Assembly: GCF_947501405.1 (NCBI RefSeq)
Contig: NZ_CANMVK010000001.1
Location: 1,240,001-1,304,000 of the forward strand
DNA length: 64,000 bases
Direction of reading: 5' to 3'
Origin: an uncultured Hoeflea sp.
GTDB lineage: Bacteria; Pseudomonadota; Alphaproteobacteria; Rhizobiales; Rhizobiaceae
Shown here: positions 9,840 to 19,961 of the stretch, piece by piece
Layout of the letters: the number at the start of each line of letters is the position of its first letter
How positions within the stretch are numbered: position 1 is the first letter of the stretch
Translations under genes and position numbers: made by a program
Notes under the pieces: model-generated
The model's database searches: none
What the model saw: the letters and a program-made list of their open reading frames with translations, nothing else
Told to the model about the DNA's origin: nothing

Positions 9840-10622
9840 CTATTGCCTGAGCGACACTGCCACCGGCACATGGTCGGAGGGGCGTTCCCAACCCCGCACA
9901 TGCTTTTCGACATTGGCCCATTCCAGGCGATCGGCGGCCTCCGGCGAGAGCATCAGATGGTCGATGCGGATGCCGTTGTTCTTGGGCCAGGCGCCGGCCT
10001 GGTAGTCCCAGAACGTATAGGTTTGGCTTGTGTCATCGACGGCGCGCAAGGCATCTGTCAGCCCGAGATTTTCGAGCCTGCGGAATGCGGCGCGGGTCTC
10101 GGGCCGAAACAGTGCGTCGCCTTCCCACACTTTGGGATCGTGGCAATCCACCGGTTCGGGGATGACGTTGTAGTCGCCGGCCAGAACCAGCGGTTCGTCA
10201 AGCGCCAGACGGTCGCGAACATAGGTTTCGAGCCGGTCCATCCAGGCCAGCTTGTAGGGAAATTTCTCGGTATCGACCGGATTGCCGTTGGGCAAATAGA
10301 GCGAGACGACGCGCACCACGCCCGAATCGGTGGAAAACACTGCTTCGATAAAGCGCGCCTGGATGTCGTCATCATCGCCGGGCAGCCCGCGATTGACCTC
10401 GTCGGGGCTTTGCTTTGACAGGATCGCGACACCATTGAAGCCCTTCTGGCCATGAGTTTCAACATGGTAGCCCAGGGCCTCGATCTCGAGGCGGGGAAAG
10501 CCCTCGTCAACCGACTTGATTTCCTGCAGGCAGGCAATATCGGGATCGCTTTCCTTGAGCCAGGCCTGAAGGTTTTCGAGCCGCGCCTTGACGCCATTGA
10601 TGTTCCATGTGGCGATTTTCAA
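9840..10622 (-). CDS. xthA: Exodeoxyribonuclease III
   Basis: AP endonuclease / 3'-5' exonuclease of the exonuclease-endonuclease-phosphatase superfamily, acting in base-excision repair. The start is a TTG at 10622, preceded by AAAGGA at 8-nt spacing; it reads MKIATWNINGVKARLENL, the standard XthA start, and gives 260 residues. Catalytic elements visible are WNINGV, the metal-binding Glu in CLQEIKS, GDYNVIPEP, and the C-terminal RIDHLML and PSDHVPV. It lies downstream of erpA on the minus strand, 61 bases apart, perhaps as one unit. The short SFT-to-IP differences from E. coli are ordinary for alphaproteobacteria. Confidence 0.95.
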   Translation of the reverse strand: MKIATWNINGVKARLENLQAWLKESDPDIACLQEIKSVDEGFPRLEIEALGYHVETHGQKGFNGVAILSKQSPDEVNRGLPGDDDDIQARFIEAVFSTDSGVVRVVSLYLPNGNPVDTEKFPYKLAWMDRLETYVRDRLALDEPLVLAGDYNVIPEPVDCHDPKVWEGDALFRPETRAAFRRLENLGLTDALRAVDDTSQTYTFWDYQAGAWPKNNGIRIDHLMLSPEAADRLEWANVEKHVRGWERPSDHVPVAVSLRQ

Positions 10623-10683
10623 GGCAATTGTCCTTTGGCGTGGCGGTGACGAAGCCTGCGACCGGCAGGGAGTATAGCCGCTG

Positions 10684-11019
10684 TTAAACGGTAAAGCTGG
10701 TGCCGCAACCGCAAGAAGCGACTGCATTTGGGTTTTTGATCTGGAAGGCCTGGCCCATCAGATTGTCGACAAAATCGATCTCCGACCCCGCCATATAGAC
10801 CAGCGACACAGTGTCGATCAGCACCCGGGCATCGTCGCGTTCGAGCACGATGTCATCCTCGGCCGGCTGATCGTCGAGATCAAACTTGTAGGAGAAACCG
10901 GAACAACCTCCGCCTTCCACCGACACGCGGAGTGCGGATTTGCCCTCCTCGGTGGCCAGAATTTCCTTTATGCGGCGCGCGGCCGCCTGCGACAGCGTCA
11001 CAGTTTCGGTGTCAGTCAT
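10684..11019 (-). CDS. erpA: Iron-sulfur cluster insertion protein, ErpA/HesB family
   Basis: A-type carrier that delivers Fe-S clusters to target apoproteins. The product is 111 residues with the three conserved cysteines: GGGCSGFSY (residues ~38-46) and SCGCGTSF at the C-terminus, plus the family segment VSLVYMAGSEIDFVD. It is divergent from dgt, a gene order common in rhizobia, and is followed by xthA on the same strand. IscA and ErpA are hard to tell apart by sequence; the genomic position next to dgt favours the ErpA designation. Confidence 0.9.
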   Translation of the reverse strand: MTDTETVTLSQAAARRIKEILATEEGKSALRVSVEGGGCSGFSYKFDLDDQPAEDDIVLERDDARVLIDTVSLVYMAGSEIDFVDNLMGQAFQIKNPNAVASCGCGTSFTV

Positions 11020-11212
11020 GTAACCTCCTTGCCGGGGTCAAGGTCCGGCAGAGACGTGTTTCAAATCATCTTCACTATAGGTATGAAGGCGCTGGCCCGG
11101 CGTCAATGCTTCGTCGTGGCGAGTCGGGGCTTACCGGGCATTATGCCGCGACTTGATGGCGGCAACCGGGGTGCTGCGGAACGGGGCCCGGGACGGCTTT
11201 TGCGGGATGGCG

Positions 11213-12424
11213 ATGGCGTATGATTTGGCACAATTGGGGTTTGGCGCGGGTTTGCGCGCGCCGTGGGCGGCCGATCCCTGGGCTAGCCGCGGGCGGCTTG
11301 TCGCCGAGCCTCTAAGCCCCACCCGATCGGAATTTCAGCGCGACCGCGACCGCATCATCCACACCACTGCTTTTCGCCGGCTCAAGCACAAGACCCAGGT
11401 TTTTATCGCCCATGAGGGAGATCACTACCGCACCCGGCTGACGCACACGATCGAGGTGGCGCAGATCGCCCGGGCGCTGGCGCGGGCCTTGCGGCTTGAC
11501 GAAGATCTTGCCGAGGGTGTGGCGCTGGTCCATGATTTCGGCCATACGCCGTTTGGCCACACCGGCGAGGAGGCGCTGGATGCGTTGATGGCTGACGCTG
11601 GCGGGTTCGACCACAATGCCCAGTCGCTTCGCATCGTCACCGAACTGGAGCGGCGTTATGCGGACTTTGACGGCCTTAACCTGACCTGGGAGACGCTTGA
11701 GGGGCTGGTAAAGCACAACGGGCCGCTTTTGGATGGTGGCGATTCCGGATCCCAAATCCCGGAACCGATAGCCCAATACAACCGCAGCCATGATTTGTGG
11801 CTCGATACCCACTCCAGCCTGGAAGCGCAGGTGGCGGCGATTGCCGATGACATCGCTTACAACACCCATGACATCGACGACGGACTTCGCTCCGGGCTTC
11901 TCACACTGGAAATGCTCGAGGAGCTTCCGCTGATTGCCGGCCTGTTGGCTGAAGTGCGGACGCGTTATCCGGGCCTGGAAGAGCCGCGGCTGATCCACGA
12001 AATCATGCGCCGCCAGATTACGGCGATGGTGGAAGATGTGATTGCCGTCGCCCAGGCCAATCTTGCCGAATTCAAGCCCGGTTGCGCCGACGATGTGCGG
12101 CGGGCAGGGCGGCCGATGGCGCATTTTTCCGAAGAGCTGGCGGCCGCTGACCATCAGATCAAGGCCTTTCTCTATCAGCATCTTTACCGGCATCCCGATG
12201 TAATGCGGGTGCGGGCAAACGCCACACAAATCATTGAGGATCTGTTTGCCGCCTTTCTGACCGATCCCGGCGCGATGGGTGAGAAGCACAGCGATGCAGA
12301 TAGCGCTAATATGCCAAGCGAGCGACGGGCGCGAAAAGTTCGCGACTACCTTGCCGGCATGACCGATACCTATGCGATTGCCGCGCATCGGCGTTTGTTT
12401 GACCATACACCGGATTTGCGATAG
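11213..12424 (+). CDS. dgt: dGTP triphosphohydrolase-like protein (HD domain)
   Basis: Hydrolyses dNTPs, classically dGTP, to deoxynucleoside and triphosphate. The product is about 403 residues with the HD-domain metal-binding motifs: [17 protein letters not shown] and the signature [20 protein letters not shown], plus an [11 protein letters not shown] segment. Two ATGs occur close together (11207 and 11213); I chose 11213 because [13 protein letters not shown] aligns with the usual start of rhizobial homologues. Upstream in-frame codons look non-coding. It is divergent from erpA, and argS follows 74 bases later, so the two may be cotranscribed. Confidence 0.92.
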   Translation: MAYDLAQLGFGAGLRAPWAADPWASRGRLVAEPLSPTRSEFQRDRDRIIHTTAFRRLKHKTQVFIAHEGDHYRTRLTHTIEVAQIARALARALRLDEDLAEGVALVHDFGHTPFGHTGEEALDALMADAGGFDHNAQSLRIVTELERRYADFDGLNLTWETLEGLVKHNGPLLDGGDSGSQIPEPIAQYNRSHDLWLDTHSSLEAQVAAIADDIAYNTHDIDDGLRSGLLTLEMLEELPLIAGLLAEVRTRYPGLEEPRLIHEIMRRQITAMVEDVIAVAQANLAEFKPGCADDVRRAGRPMAHFSEELAAADHQIKAFLYQHLYRHPDVMRVRANATQIIEDLFAAFLTDPGAMGEKHSDADSANMPSERRARKVRDYLAGMTDTYAIAAHRRLFDHTPDLR

Positions 12425-12498
12425 GCAGCGGGCACTTCGCGTCCGGGGCCGGCAAACGGCCGGGCGCGGTCTTTATCTGCATCTCCCGGACCGCAATC

Positions 12499-14259
12499 AT
12501 GAATGTGTTCAAAGACTTCGAAGACAGAATCAAGCAGGCTGTTCAAGCGACTGATATCGCGAAAGAAAAATCCGGAGAGCTGAATTTCGAAAGACTTGCG
12601 GTGGAGCCGCCGCGCGACCCTGCCCATGGCGATATCTCCACCAATGCAGCCATGGTGCTGGCCAAGCCGCTGGGCACCAATCCCAGGGTCTTGGCGGAAC
12701 AGATCGCCGCGCAGTTTGAAGGTGATCCGGATGTGGCCGAGACGGCGGTGGCGGGACCTGGTTTTCTCAATTTCCGGCTCACGCCCGAGTTCTGGCGCAA
12801 GCTGCTTTCCACTGTCATCACCGAGGGCGTGGATTTCGGGCGGTCCGATCTGGGTGCTGGCCGCAAGGTCAACGTCGAATATGTGTCGGCCAACCCGACC
12901 GGTCCGATGCATGTGGGCCATTGCCGCGGCGCGGTGGTGGGCGACGCGCTGGCCAATCTGATGGGGTTTGCCGGTTTCGATGTGACCAAGGAATATTACG
13001 TCAACGACGCAGGGTCGCAGATCGACGTGTTGGCCAATTCGGCCTATCTGCGCTACCGCCAGGCGCTGGGGGAGGAGATCGGCGAGATTCCGGCGGGGCT
13101 ATACCCCGGAGACTATCTGATTCCGGTCGGCCAGGCGCTGGCCACGGAATTCGGCCTCGCCTTGAAGGAAATGCCTGAGGTAGACCGCATGGCGCTGATC
13201 CGGCCGCGCACCATCGATGCGATGATGGCGATGATCCGGGACGACTTGAAGGCGCTCAATGTCGAGCACGACGTGTTCTTTTCCGAGCGCAGTCTGCATG
13301 CCGATGGCGCCAAGGCGATCCGTCAGGCGATCAACGATCTGACTTTCAAGGGCCATGTCTACAAGGGAAAACTGCCGCCGCCCAAGGGGCAGGCGCCGGA
13401 GGAGTGGGAGGACCGCGAACAGACGCTGTTCCGCTCCACCGATGTGGGTGATGATATCGACCGGCCGCTGATCAAGTCGGATGGCAGCTACACCTATTTT
13501 GCTGCTGACGTGGCCTATTTCCGCGACAAGTTCGAACGCGGCTATTCGGAGATGATCTATGTTCTGGGAGCCGATCACGGCGGTTACATCAAGCGCCTCG
13601 AGGCCGTGGCCAAGGCGGTGTCGGCCGGCGAAGCGAAGCTTACAGTGCTGCTGTGCCAATTGGTGAAGATCTTCCGCAACGGCGAACCGGTGCGGATGTC
13701 CAAGCGCTCCGGGGATTTTATCACCCTGCGTGACGTGGTCGACGAGGTCGGCCGTGATTCCGTGCGCTTCATGATGCTCTACCGTAAGAGCTCGGAAACG
13801 CTGGATTTCGATTTCGCCAAGGTCACGGAGCAGTCCAAGGACAATCCGGTATTCTATGTACAATACGCCCATGCGCGCTGCGCCTCGGTGATGCGCCAGG
13901 CGCTGGAGGTCTTTCCCGATCTCGACCTTTCGCCCGGCGCACTGGCGCAGGTGGACATGTCGGATCTGTCGCATGAGAGTGAATTGGCGCTGATTGCCAG
14001 GCTCGGCGAGTATCCGCGGATGATCGAAGCTGCGGCCTCGGGGCAGGAGCCGCACCGGGTGGCGTTTTACCTCTATGATCTGGCGAGCCTGTTGCACACA
14101 CATTGGAACAGGGGCCGCGACGAGCCGGGTTTGCGGTTTGTTAACGATAAAAACCGACAATCCACTCTTGCCAGGTTGGGATTGGTGTACGCAATCGCGT
14201 CGGTGTTGAAGTCAGGTCTCACAATCACGGGAACTGACGCACCGGAAGAGATGCGCTAA
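12499..14259 (+). CDS. argS: Arginyl-tRNA synthetase
   Basis: Class Ia synthetase that charges tRNA-Arg, which it must bind for amino-acid activation. The product is 586 residues. The N-terminal tRNA D-loop-recognition domain is followed by the HIGH-type motif HVGH at residues 138-141 ([12 protein letters not shown]), the KMSKS-type loop [16 protein letters not shown], and the C-terminal DALR anticodon-binding domain ending at [15 protein letters not shown]. The start [15 protein letters not shown] is standard. The order argS, SPOR protein, nagZ, scpA, scpB downstream is strongly conserved in Rhizobiales. Confidence 0.97.
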   Translation: MNVFKDFEDRIKQAVQATDIAKEKSGELNFERLAVEPPRDPAHGDISTNAAMVLAKPLGTNPRVLAEQIAAQFEGDPDVAETAVAGPGFLNFRLTPEFWRKLLSTVITEGVDFGRSDLGAGRKVNVEYVSANPTGPMHVGHCRGAVVGDALANLMGFAGFDVTKEYYVNDAGSQIDVLANSAYLRYRQALGEEIGEIPAGLYPGDYLIPVGQALATEFGLALKEMPEVDRMALIRPRTIDAMMAMIRDDLKALNVEHDVFFSERSLHADGAKAIRQAINDLTFKGHVYKGKLPPPKGQAPEEWEDREQTLFRSTDVGDDIDRPLIKSDGSYTYFAADVAYFRDKFERGYSEMIYVLGADHGGYIKRLEAVAKAVSAGEAKLTVLLCQLVKIFRNGEPVRMSKRSGDFITLRDVVDEVGRDSVRFMMLYRKSSETLDFDFAKVTEQSKDNPVFYVQYAHARCASVMRQALEVFPDLDLSPGALAQVDMSDLSHESELALIARLGEYPRMIEAAASGQEPHRVAFYLYDLASLLHTHWNRGRDEPGLRFVNDKNRQSTLARLGLVYAIASVLKSGLTITGTDAPEEMR

Positions 14260-14319
14260 AGGTCACCTTTTCCCCACATTGCTCTGGCAGACAACTGCGT
14301 GAGAGTGTGTGAGTGACGT

Positions 14320-17300
14320 ATGGCTGATCAACTGGATAGCAACACCCGGGCTCCAAATCCCGATCAGGATGGCGACGATCCGTTGGCGGAACTCGCCCGG
14401 ATCATCGGCTATGAAAAGCCCGCCGAAGCCAACGCGGACCAGCAGGTGGCTGACGAGATCGAGGCCAGTGCCTTCGATCTGGAAGCGGAGCTGATGCGCG
14501 AACTCGACGTGCTTCCTGCAAGCGGCACGGAGGGCGAGCCCGAGGCGGACACGATCGCTCAGGACGTGTCCTTTGAGTCCGATCCTGGCGCAAACGAGTT
14601 AAATCCGCCGGATAGCGCGGACGCTGCGGCGCCGGACGATGTTGTCGCGCTGGACGCGTCGTGGCTCGACAACAAGCCCCAGGACATGGAATTTGACGAC
14701 GACGCCCCCGGGTCGCCGGCGGTGGAGCCGTTGCAACCCATATCGGCGAATTACCATGCCGAGGCTCCGGTGGCTGGGGACGTCGATGAACTGGGACAGG
14801 TCATCGCCTCCGGTGTTGTTTCGCCCGTGGCTGCATCGACAGATGTATCCTCGGAGACGCCCGGAATCGCCTGGCCGGATCAGGACGCGGATGCCGTTTC
14901 TTCCGATGTCTTTGATGTTGCAGCCGAAGAAGCTTGGCAGGGCGCGGATGGCGATCAATTCGCGGACGCAGGCCCTGATGATTTAGACCCGGACTTCGGG
15001 GCCGGCGCTTCCGATCCGACCGACGACGACGTACTTGCCGACATGGTTCGCTTCGATCTGCCCGGGCAAGGTTCCGAAGCCGATGACGGACATCTCGCCC
15101 AAACCTCTGCCAACGAACAGCTTCCATCGCAATCGGACGCTGACGATTTTCAAATTGAAGGCGCGGATGCCGGATCGACCGAGGCGGGCGAATTCGATCT
15201 CGATCTTGCATCGGTCTTTGACGACATCGACGCGGGTCCATCCGACAATGGCTGGGCTGAGACCACGGGCGCTGGCGCGGATACCGGGGAGCTGACACCA
15301 GCCGCAGACGACGTGTCCGCGGCAGGCGATGTCCCGATCCAGAGCTCGGCCACGGCCGATTCGATTGATTTCGAGGATTATCTGTCAGCAGAACTCGATG
15401 TGTTCGGCTATGAAACAGCCAATGCCCCAGACATACCGGTTGGAGCGGACCTTGCGGACTCCGGGATGGACCAGAACGGTCCAGACCTTGAGCCAGCACA
15501 GACGTTCCAGAGCAAAGCCGTGGCTGAACCTCAGGCGGAACCTGTGTCCGATGTGGATATCGATGCCTTCGAACCGGCAAGTGACGAGACGGAACTGGTT
15601 TTCGACGAAGCCGCTGAAGAGCTGCTCGCCGATATCGAACAGGACGCGGCCATTGCCGAGGCTGGCGACCCGGTCTGGCCCGATGCCGGGGCAGATGATG
15701 CCGGGTCTGGTTATACGCTGACGGATGAGCCTGTATCAGATGTTCCACCGGCTGACGCCGAGTTTACTCTGGCTTCTGACGCGACTGAGGGGTGGTCCGA
15801 CGCCGATATTGGTGAAGGTCTGTCGGAAGAGCTGAGCGAAGAGCTGGAAGACAGCTTCGGATTGGCGCCGCAGGGTGAAGACGCGGATGGTCTGATGGAC
15901 GCCGGTGAGCTGGAGCTAGACCTGGAACAGGTTCTGGCCGAGACCGTCATCGACGATGCGGCTGCGGCGGATCCTGCAGGGTTACCCGATGATGCGTTGG
16001 CGGAGGCCCCGCGACTGACCGAAGATGTGGTCGCACAGGCCCTTGAAAACGCCGAGATCGAGGCGCCGCACCTGATTGCAGAGGCGTCTTCCGATCCCGA
16101 GCGGGATGAAATGGAAAGGGCGTTTCTGGGTCTTGTTCCCGAGACGGATGAACAGCCCGGCAACCAAGACATTGAGCCCGATTTCGAGGCCGGGCCCGAA
16201 CAGATTGCAGCTGCGACGGTATCCGGCTTCGGGACCGTGCGCGGGTCGGTACCAGAGGATGTGTCGCCTGAGCAGACCGCAACCATGGAGCCGGGACCGT
16301 CCGATCAGGACAATGACTGGTTGGCAGGCTTTGAACCCGCCGGGGATCAATCGCAAAGCGATGACGATGCGTTCTTTTTCGACGCCTCGACGATCTCGGA
16401 ACCGGAAGAGCCGGTTCAGCCGGTCGCCGAAATTGATGTGCCCGAGATCGCCGATGACGAACCGCGGCCCGCGCCTGGCGATTATGACGCCGACATCGAA
16501 CGTGAATTCGCCGATATCATTGATCTGGATGCCTCGCGCACGGCGGCCGTGGCGCAGGGGCATGCGACGCAGCAGGAGTCCGGGCAAGATCTTGCCGGTG
16601 AATGGGGCGTTGAAGGTCTGGACGGACCCGGATATGAGGCCTCCGATGATTACATCGCGCTCGAACGCGAACTGGGCGTCGAAGATCCCCATGTAGCCCC
16701 TCCCTATGGCGAGCCGGGCAATGGAGGGCAGGATGCCACATCATTTGACGGAGAGTACGCCGCTGGAATGAGCGGCGAATCGCCGCCGGAGAAGGATTCA
16801 CGCGGTCCGATGGTGGCCGCCGCAGTGCTCGGTGTGGCGCTTCTGGCAGGCGTCGGCGCCTTTGGCTGGAGCATGTTGTCGGGCGGCGATACCGCCGGCA
16901 GCGATGGCCCGCGGATCATCCGCGCCGACAAGGATCCGGTTAAGGTTCTGCCGGAAAACCCCGGTGGCGTCACCGTTCCCAATCAGGACAAGGCCGTCTA
17001 CGACCGTGTCGCCGGAGGCAATGGCGCTCAGACCGGGCAGCCGTCGCTGGTCAACACCGCCGAGGAACCGGTCGATGTGGTACAGCGCACGCTTGATCCG
17101 GACATGCTGCCGCTTGAAGGGCGCGATGCGCCCGTCAAGTCCGAAGAGCGGCTTGCGGTCAATGGCGGTGATGCTGCCGCATCGGGCGCAGATGGTGCAC
17201 CTGTAGTGTCGCCACGCCGGGTGCGCACCATGATTGTCAAGCCCGATGGCTCGATTGTGGCGCGCGAAGATCCCGCACCGGAAGTGGCCGCGCCGGTCAC

Positions 17301-17931
17301 CCCCGTAGCCGAGCCGATTGTTGAAACCGCCCGGACGGGAAGTTCCGAACCGCAACCGGCGGCGGCTGAAGACGCTCTTGTCTCAAGCTCCGGCTCACCC
17401 CAACTGGAGGCTGCCGCGATCCCGGAAACGGGCGCTGCCGATGCGGCCAATGGTGACGCATCGCAGGGCACCATCGCTCCGGTGCGCGTCGTGACCACCC
17501 AGCCAATCCGCGCGCCGATCCCGCAAGGACGTCCTGCTGACCAGCCGGTGACTGTCGTGGGAACCGTGACACAGGGTGGAAATGTCTCCAACGGCCAACC
17601 AGCACCAGCCGCTCCGGCACCGGCCGCAGCCGCGCAGCCGGTCGAAGTGGCTGCCGCACCCGTTGCTGCAGCACCCGCGGCCAACCCGGGCGGCTATTAC
17701 ATGCAGATTGCTTCGCAGCCCACCGCGGAAGGCGCACAGGCGTCCTGGCGCACGCTTTCAAACCGGTTTTCCTCCGTGCTTGGCGGTCGCGCTGTCGACA
17801 TCCAGCGCGCCGACATTCCCAACAAGGGTGTGTTCCACCGGGTGAGGGTGCCCGCAGGATCGCGGGCTGAGGCCAATGCGCTGTGCAGCCGCTACAAGGC
17901 GGCCGGGGGAAGCTGCTTCGTCTCCCGCTAA
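14320..17931 (+). CDS. Giant acidic single-pass membrane protein with C-terminal SPOR domain
   Basis: A 1203-residue protein with three parts. Residues 1-~825 are strongly acidic, low-complexity and Ala/Asp/Glu/Pro-rich, with loose repeats such as FDLDLASVFDDI and ELELDLEQVL, and should be cytoplasmic and disordered. One membrane helix follows at about 830-853 (MVAAAVLGVALLAGVGAFGW). The rest is periplasmic: a Pro/Ala-rich linker and a SPOR domain over the last ~80 residues (GGYYMQIASQPTAEGAQASW ... FVSR). SPOR domains bind denuded glycan strands at the division septum, so a role in cell division or envelope remodelling is inferred. Position between argS and nagZ is conserved in rhizobia. The cytoplasmic part is unusually long for the family. 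Confidence 0.85.
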   Translation: MADQLDSNTRAPNPDQDGDDPLAELARIIGYEKPAEANADQQVADEIEASAFDLEAELMRELDVLPASGTEGEPEADTIAQDVSFESDPGANELNPPDSADAAAPDDVVALDASWLDNKPQDMEFDDDAPGSPAVEPLQPISANYHAEAPVAGDVDELGQVIASGVVSPVAASTDVSSETPGIAWPDQDADAVSSDVFDVAAEEAWQGADGDQFADAGPDDLDPDFGAGASDPTDDDVLADMVRFDLPGQGSEADDGHLAQTSANEQLPSQSDADDFQIEGADAGSTEAGEFDLDLASVFDDIDAGPSDNGWAETTGAGADTGELTPAADDVSAAGDVPIQSSATADSIDFEDYLSAELDVFGYETANAPDIPVGADLADSGMDQNGPDLEPAQTFQSKAVAEPQAEPVSDVDIDAFEPASDETELVFDEAAEELLADIEQDAAIAEAGDPVWPDAGADDAGSGYTLTDEPVSDVPPADAEFTLASDATEGWSDADIGEGLSEELSEELEDSFGLAPQGEDADGLMDAGELELDLEQVLAETVIDDAAAADPAGLPDDALAEAPRLTEDVVAQALENAEIEAPHLIAEASSDPERDEMERAFLGLVPETDEQPGNQDIEPDFEAGPEQIAAATVSGFGTVRGSVPEDVSPEQTATMEPGPSDQDNDWLAGFEPAGDQSQSDDDAFFFDASTISEPEEPVQPVAEIDVPEIADDEPRPAPGDYDADIEREFADIIDLDASRTAAVAQGHATQQESGQDLAGEWGVEGLDGPGYEASDDYIALERELGVEDPHVAPPYGEPGNGGQDATSFDGEYAAGMSGESPPEKDSRGPMVAAAVLGVALLAGVGAFGWSMLSGGDTAGSDGPRIIRADKDPVKVLPENPGGVTVPNQDKAVYDRVAGGNGAQTGQPSLVNTAEEPVDVVQRTLDPDMLPLEGRDAPVKSEERLAVNGGDAAASGADGAPVVSPRRVRTMIVKPDGSIVAREDPAPEVAAPVTPVAEPIVETARTGSSEPQPAAAEDALVSSSGSPQLEAAAIPETGAADAANGDASQGTIAPVRVVTTQPIRAPIPQGRPADQPVTVVGTVTQGGNVSNGQPAPAAPAPAAAAQPVEVAAAPVAAAPAANPGGYYMQIASQPTAEGAQASWRTLSNRFSSVLGGRAVDIQRADIPNKGVFHRVRVPAGSRAEANALCSRYKAAGGSCFVSR

Positions 17932-17955
17932 GGCGGGAGAAACCTTACGAATTCC

Positions 17956-17984
17956 AAACGCCGCGCGTCACCTGCGCGGCGTTT
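17956..17984 (+). terminator. Hairpin after the SPOR gene
   Basis: A perfect 11-bp stem (AAACGCCGCGC with GCGCGGCGTTT) closes a 7-nt loop, 24 bases after the SPOR stop codon. It ends in GTTTGCCGTTG with only a weak T tract, so it may be a terminator or an mRNA 3'-stabilising hairpin before nagZ. Confidence 0.6.
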
Positions 17985-18060
17985 GCCGTTGCTGATGCCT
18001 GCCGGGTTCAGCCGGGGTAGTGAGATTCCCATTGCGGCCGAATGGCTCTACGATCATCAA

Positions 18061-19077
18061 ATGAGCGAATCAGCAGCAGTCATCTTCGGATGTTCAGGCC
18101 CGGTTATCACCGCCGACGAGCAAGCCTTCTACCGCGACGTACGGCCCTGGGGATTTATCCTGTTTGGCCGCAACATCGTAAGCCTCGATCAGGTTGCAGA
18201 GCTGACGGCCAGCCTTCGCGACAGCATCGGCCGTCCGGATGCGCCGGTGCTGATCGATCAGGAAGGTGGACGGGTGCAGCGCTTCAAGCCGCCGCTGGTT
18301 CCGCAATACCCTTCGGGAGCCGATCTTGGCGGGCTCTATCTTGCCGATAAAGAGGCGGGGCTGCGCGCGGCATGGATCCTGTCGCGGCTTCATGCCTTTG
18401 ATCTGCTGAAGCTCGGCATCACCGTGAACTGCCTGCCGGTGCTCGATGTTCCCGCGCCCGGCGGCCATGAAGTGATAGGCAGCCGCGCCTACGGGATGAC
18501 GCCCGAGGTGGTCGCGGATATGGGGCAGGCGGCCTGCGCCGGGTTGAAGGCAGGCGGTATGCTGCCGGTGATCAAGCACATTCCCGGTCACGGCCGGGCA
18601 GACGTCGACACCCATTTCCAATTGCCCACCGTGGCCGCCAGCCGCACTGAGCTGCAGGATCGCGATTTCGCGCCTTTCAAGGCGCTGGCCGGTGAGGCCA
18701 TGGCGATGTCGGCGCATGTGGTGTTTTCCGACATCGATCCGGACAATCCGGCGACGACGTCGAAAACCGTGATTGAAGATGTGATTCGCGACGAGATCGG
18801 TTTTGACGGTCTGTTGATGTCCGACGATGTGTCGATGAACGCGCTTTCTGGGGATTTCGCGGTCAGGGCGGGTGCAATTTTGGGCGCGGGATGCGATGTC
18901 AGTCTGCACTGCAATGGCGTTCGCGCGGAAATGGAGGCGGTTGCTTCCGTGACGCCGCTTCTGTCGGGGGATGCGCTGCGCCGCGCCAAGGCGGTGTTGG
19001 CGGCATTTCAATCGCCCGACGACAGCGATGAAGCGGCATTGCGGGATGAATTTGCGGGGCTGATGGCGGCCTCGTAA
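18061..19077 (+). CDS. nagZ: Beta-N-acetylhexosaminidase (GH3), peptidoglycan recycling
   Basis: Removes GlcNAc from GlcNAc-anhydroMurNAc-peptides in the cytoplasm during cell-wall recycling; its product can feed beta-lactamase induction in some species. The ATG at 18061 gives 338 residues (MSESAAVIFGCSGP). The GH3 NagZ signature KHIPGHGRADVDTHFQLPTV is intact, with the loop His of the catalytic dyad, and the Asp nucleophile segment LLMSDDVSMNAL follows. DQEGGRVQRF near residue 70 is also characteristic. scpA starts 20 bases downstream, so nagZ-scpA-scpB probably form one transcription unit. Confidence 0.95.
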   Translation: MSESAAVIFGCSGPVITADEQAFYRDVRPWGFILFGRNIVSLDQVAELTASLRDSIGRPDAPVLIDQEGGRVQRFKPPLVPQYPSGADLGGLYLADKEAGLRAAWILSRLHAFDLLKLGITVNCLPVLDVPAPGGHEVIGSRAYGMTPEVVADMGQAACAGLKAGGMLPVIKHIPGHGRADVDTHFQLPTVAASRTELQDRDFAPFKALAGEAMAMSAHVVFSDIDPDNPATTSKTVIEDVIRDEIGFDGLLMSDDVSMNALSGDFAVRAGAILGAGCDVSLHCNGVRAEMEAVASVTPLLSGDALRRAKAVLAAFQSPDDSDEAALRDEFAGLMAAS

Positions 19078-19097
19078 CGGGCTGAGAGGCGACAAGG

Positions 19098-19961
19098 GTG
19101 AACACCAGCAATCGAACGGCCAGCAACGAACAAGGCAAGGCGAGCGCAACCGCGACGCCGATGGATGCCGTGTGGGACGATGCGCGCGCCAACCGGGCAA
19201 CCGGTGATCCATCGCTGGTTATCGATGTTGACGGTTTTGAAGGCCCGCTCGATCTGCTTTTGCATCTGGCCCGCACCCAGAAAGTCGACCTGGCAAAGAT
19301 CTCGGTGCTGGCGCTGGCCGAGCAATATCTGCAATTTGTGGAAAAGGCACGGGCTTTGCGGCTCGAACTTGCGGCCGATTATCTGGTGATGGCGGCGTGG
19401 CTCGCTTATCTCAAATCCCGCCTGCTGATCCCCCAGGGACCCAAGGGCGATGAGCCCAGCGGCGAGGAAATGGCCGCACAACTGGCGTTTCGGCTCAAGC
19501 GGCTGGAGGCCATGCGCGAAGCTGCGACGCGGCTGGTCAACCGCAACCGGCTGGGGCGCGATGTGTTTGTCCGCGGCGCTCCGCAACCGACGATCACCGA
19601 TCGGACGTCATGTTTCGAGGCGACGCTTTACGATCTGCTGACAGCGTACGCCGCGCAAAAACAACGCCAGACCGTGACACAGGTAACGATCAGCCGGCGC
19701 AGGGTCTGGTCGCTTGGTGATGCAAGAGTGATCCTGGTGCGGCTGATCGGCGAATTGAAGGACTGGACGGCCCTCGATCACTTTCTGGTGCGCTACATGG
19801 CTGATCCGGAGGAACGCGCCACGGCGATTGCCAGTTCCTTTGCGGCAAGCCTGGAAATGGTGCGCGAGGGGCGGCTTGAGATGCGCCAGGACGGCGCATT
19901 TGAACCCCTATATATGCGGCGTCCGGCTAAGGCTGTCGCCGGTGCGGAGGGCAGGGCATGA
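19098..19961 (+). CDS. scpA: Segregation and condensation protein A
   Basis: Kleisin subunit that bridges the SMC heads in the bacterial condensin complex. The start is GTG at 19098 and gives 287 residues. After a ~40-residue variable N-terminus the conserved kleisin segment begins (FEGPLDLLLHLARTQKVDLA), with LAADYLVMAAWLAYLKSRLL, and a C-terminal winged-helix half (HFLVRYMADPEERATAIASS). The stop codon overlaps the scpB start as ATGA (19958-19961), indicating translational coupling. smc itself is not in the window. Confidence 0.93.
   Translation: MNTSNRTASNEQGKASATATPMDAVWDDARANRATGDPSLVIDVDGFEGPLDLLLHLARTQKVDLAKISVLALAEQYLQFVEKARALRLELAADYLVMAAWLAYLKSRLLIPQGPKGDEPSGEEMAAQLAFRLKRLEAMREAATRLVNRNRLGRDVFVRGAPQPTITDRTSCFEATLYDLLTAYAAQKQRQTVTQVTISRRRVWSLGDARVILVRLIGELKDWTALDHFLVRYMADPEERATAIASSFAASLEMVREGRLEMRQDGAFEPLYMRRPAKAVAGAEGRA

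Noticed and set aside
8690-9913. Long minus-strand open frame (407 codons) opposite the LysE-type gene
   Set aside because: Its translation is Arg/Gln/His-rich with no domain or ribosome site, and the opposite strand encodes a clear LysE-family protein and parts of xthA and the small secreted protein are on other frames. It is a G+C-driven shadow.
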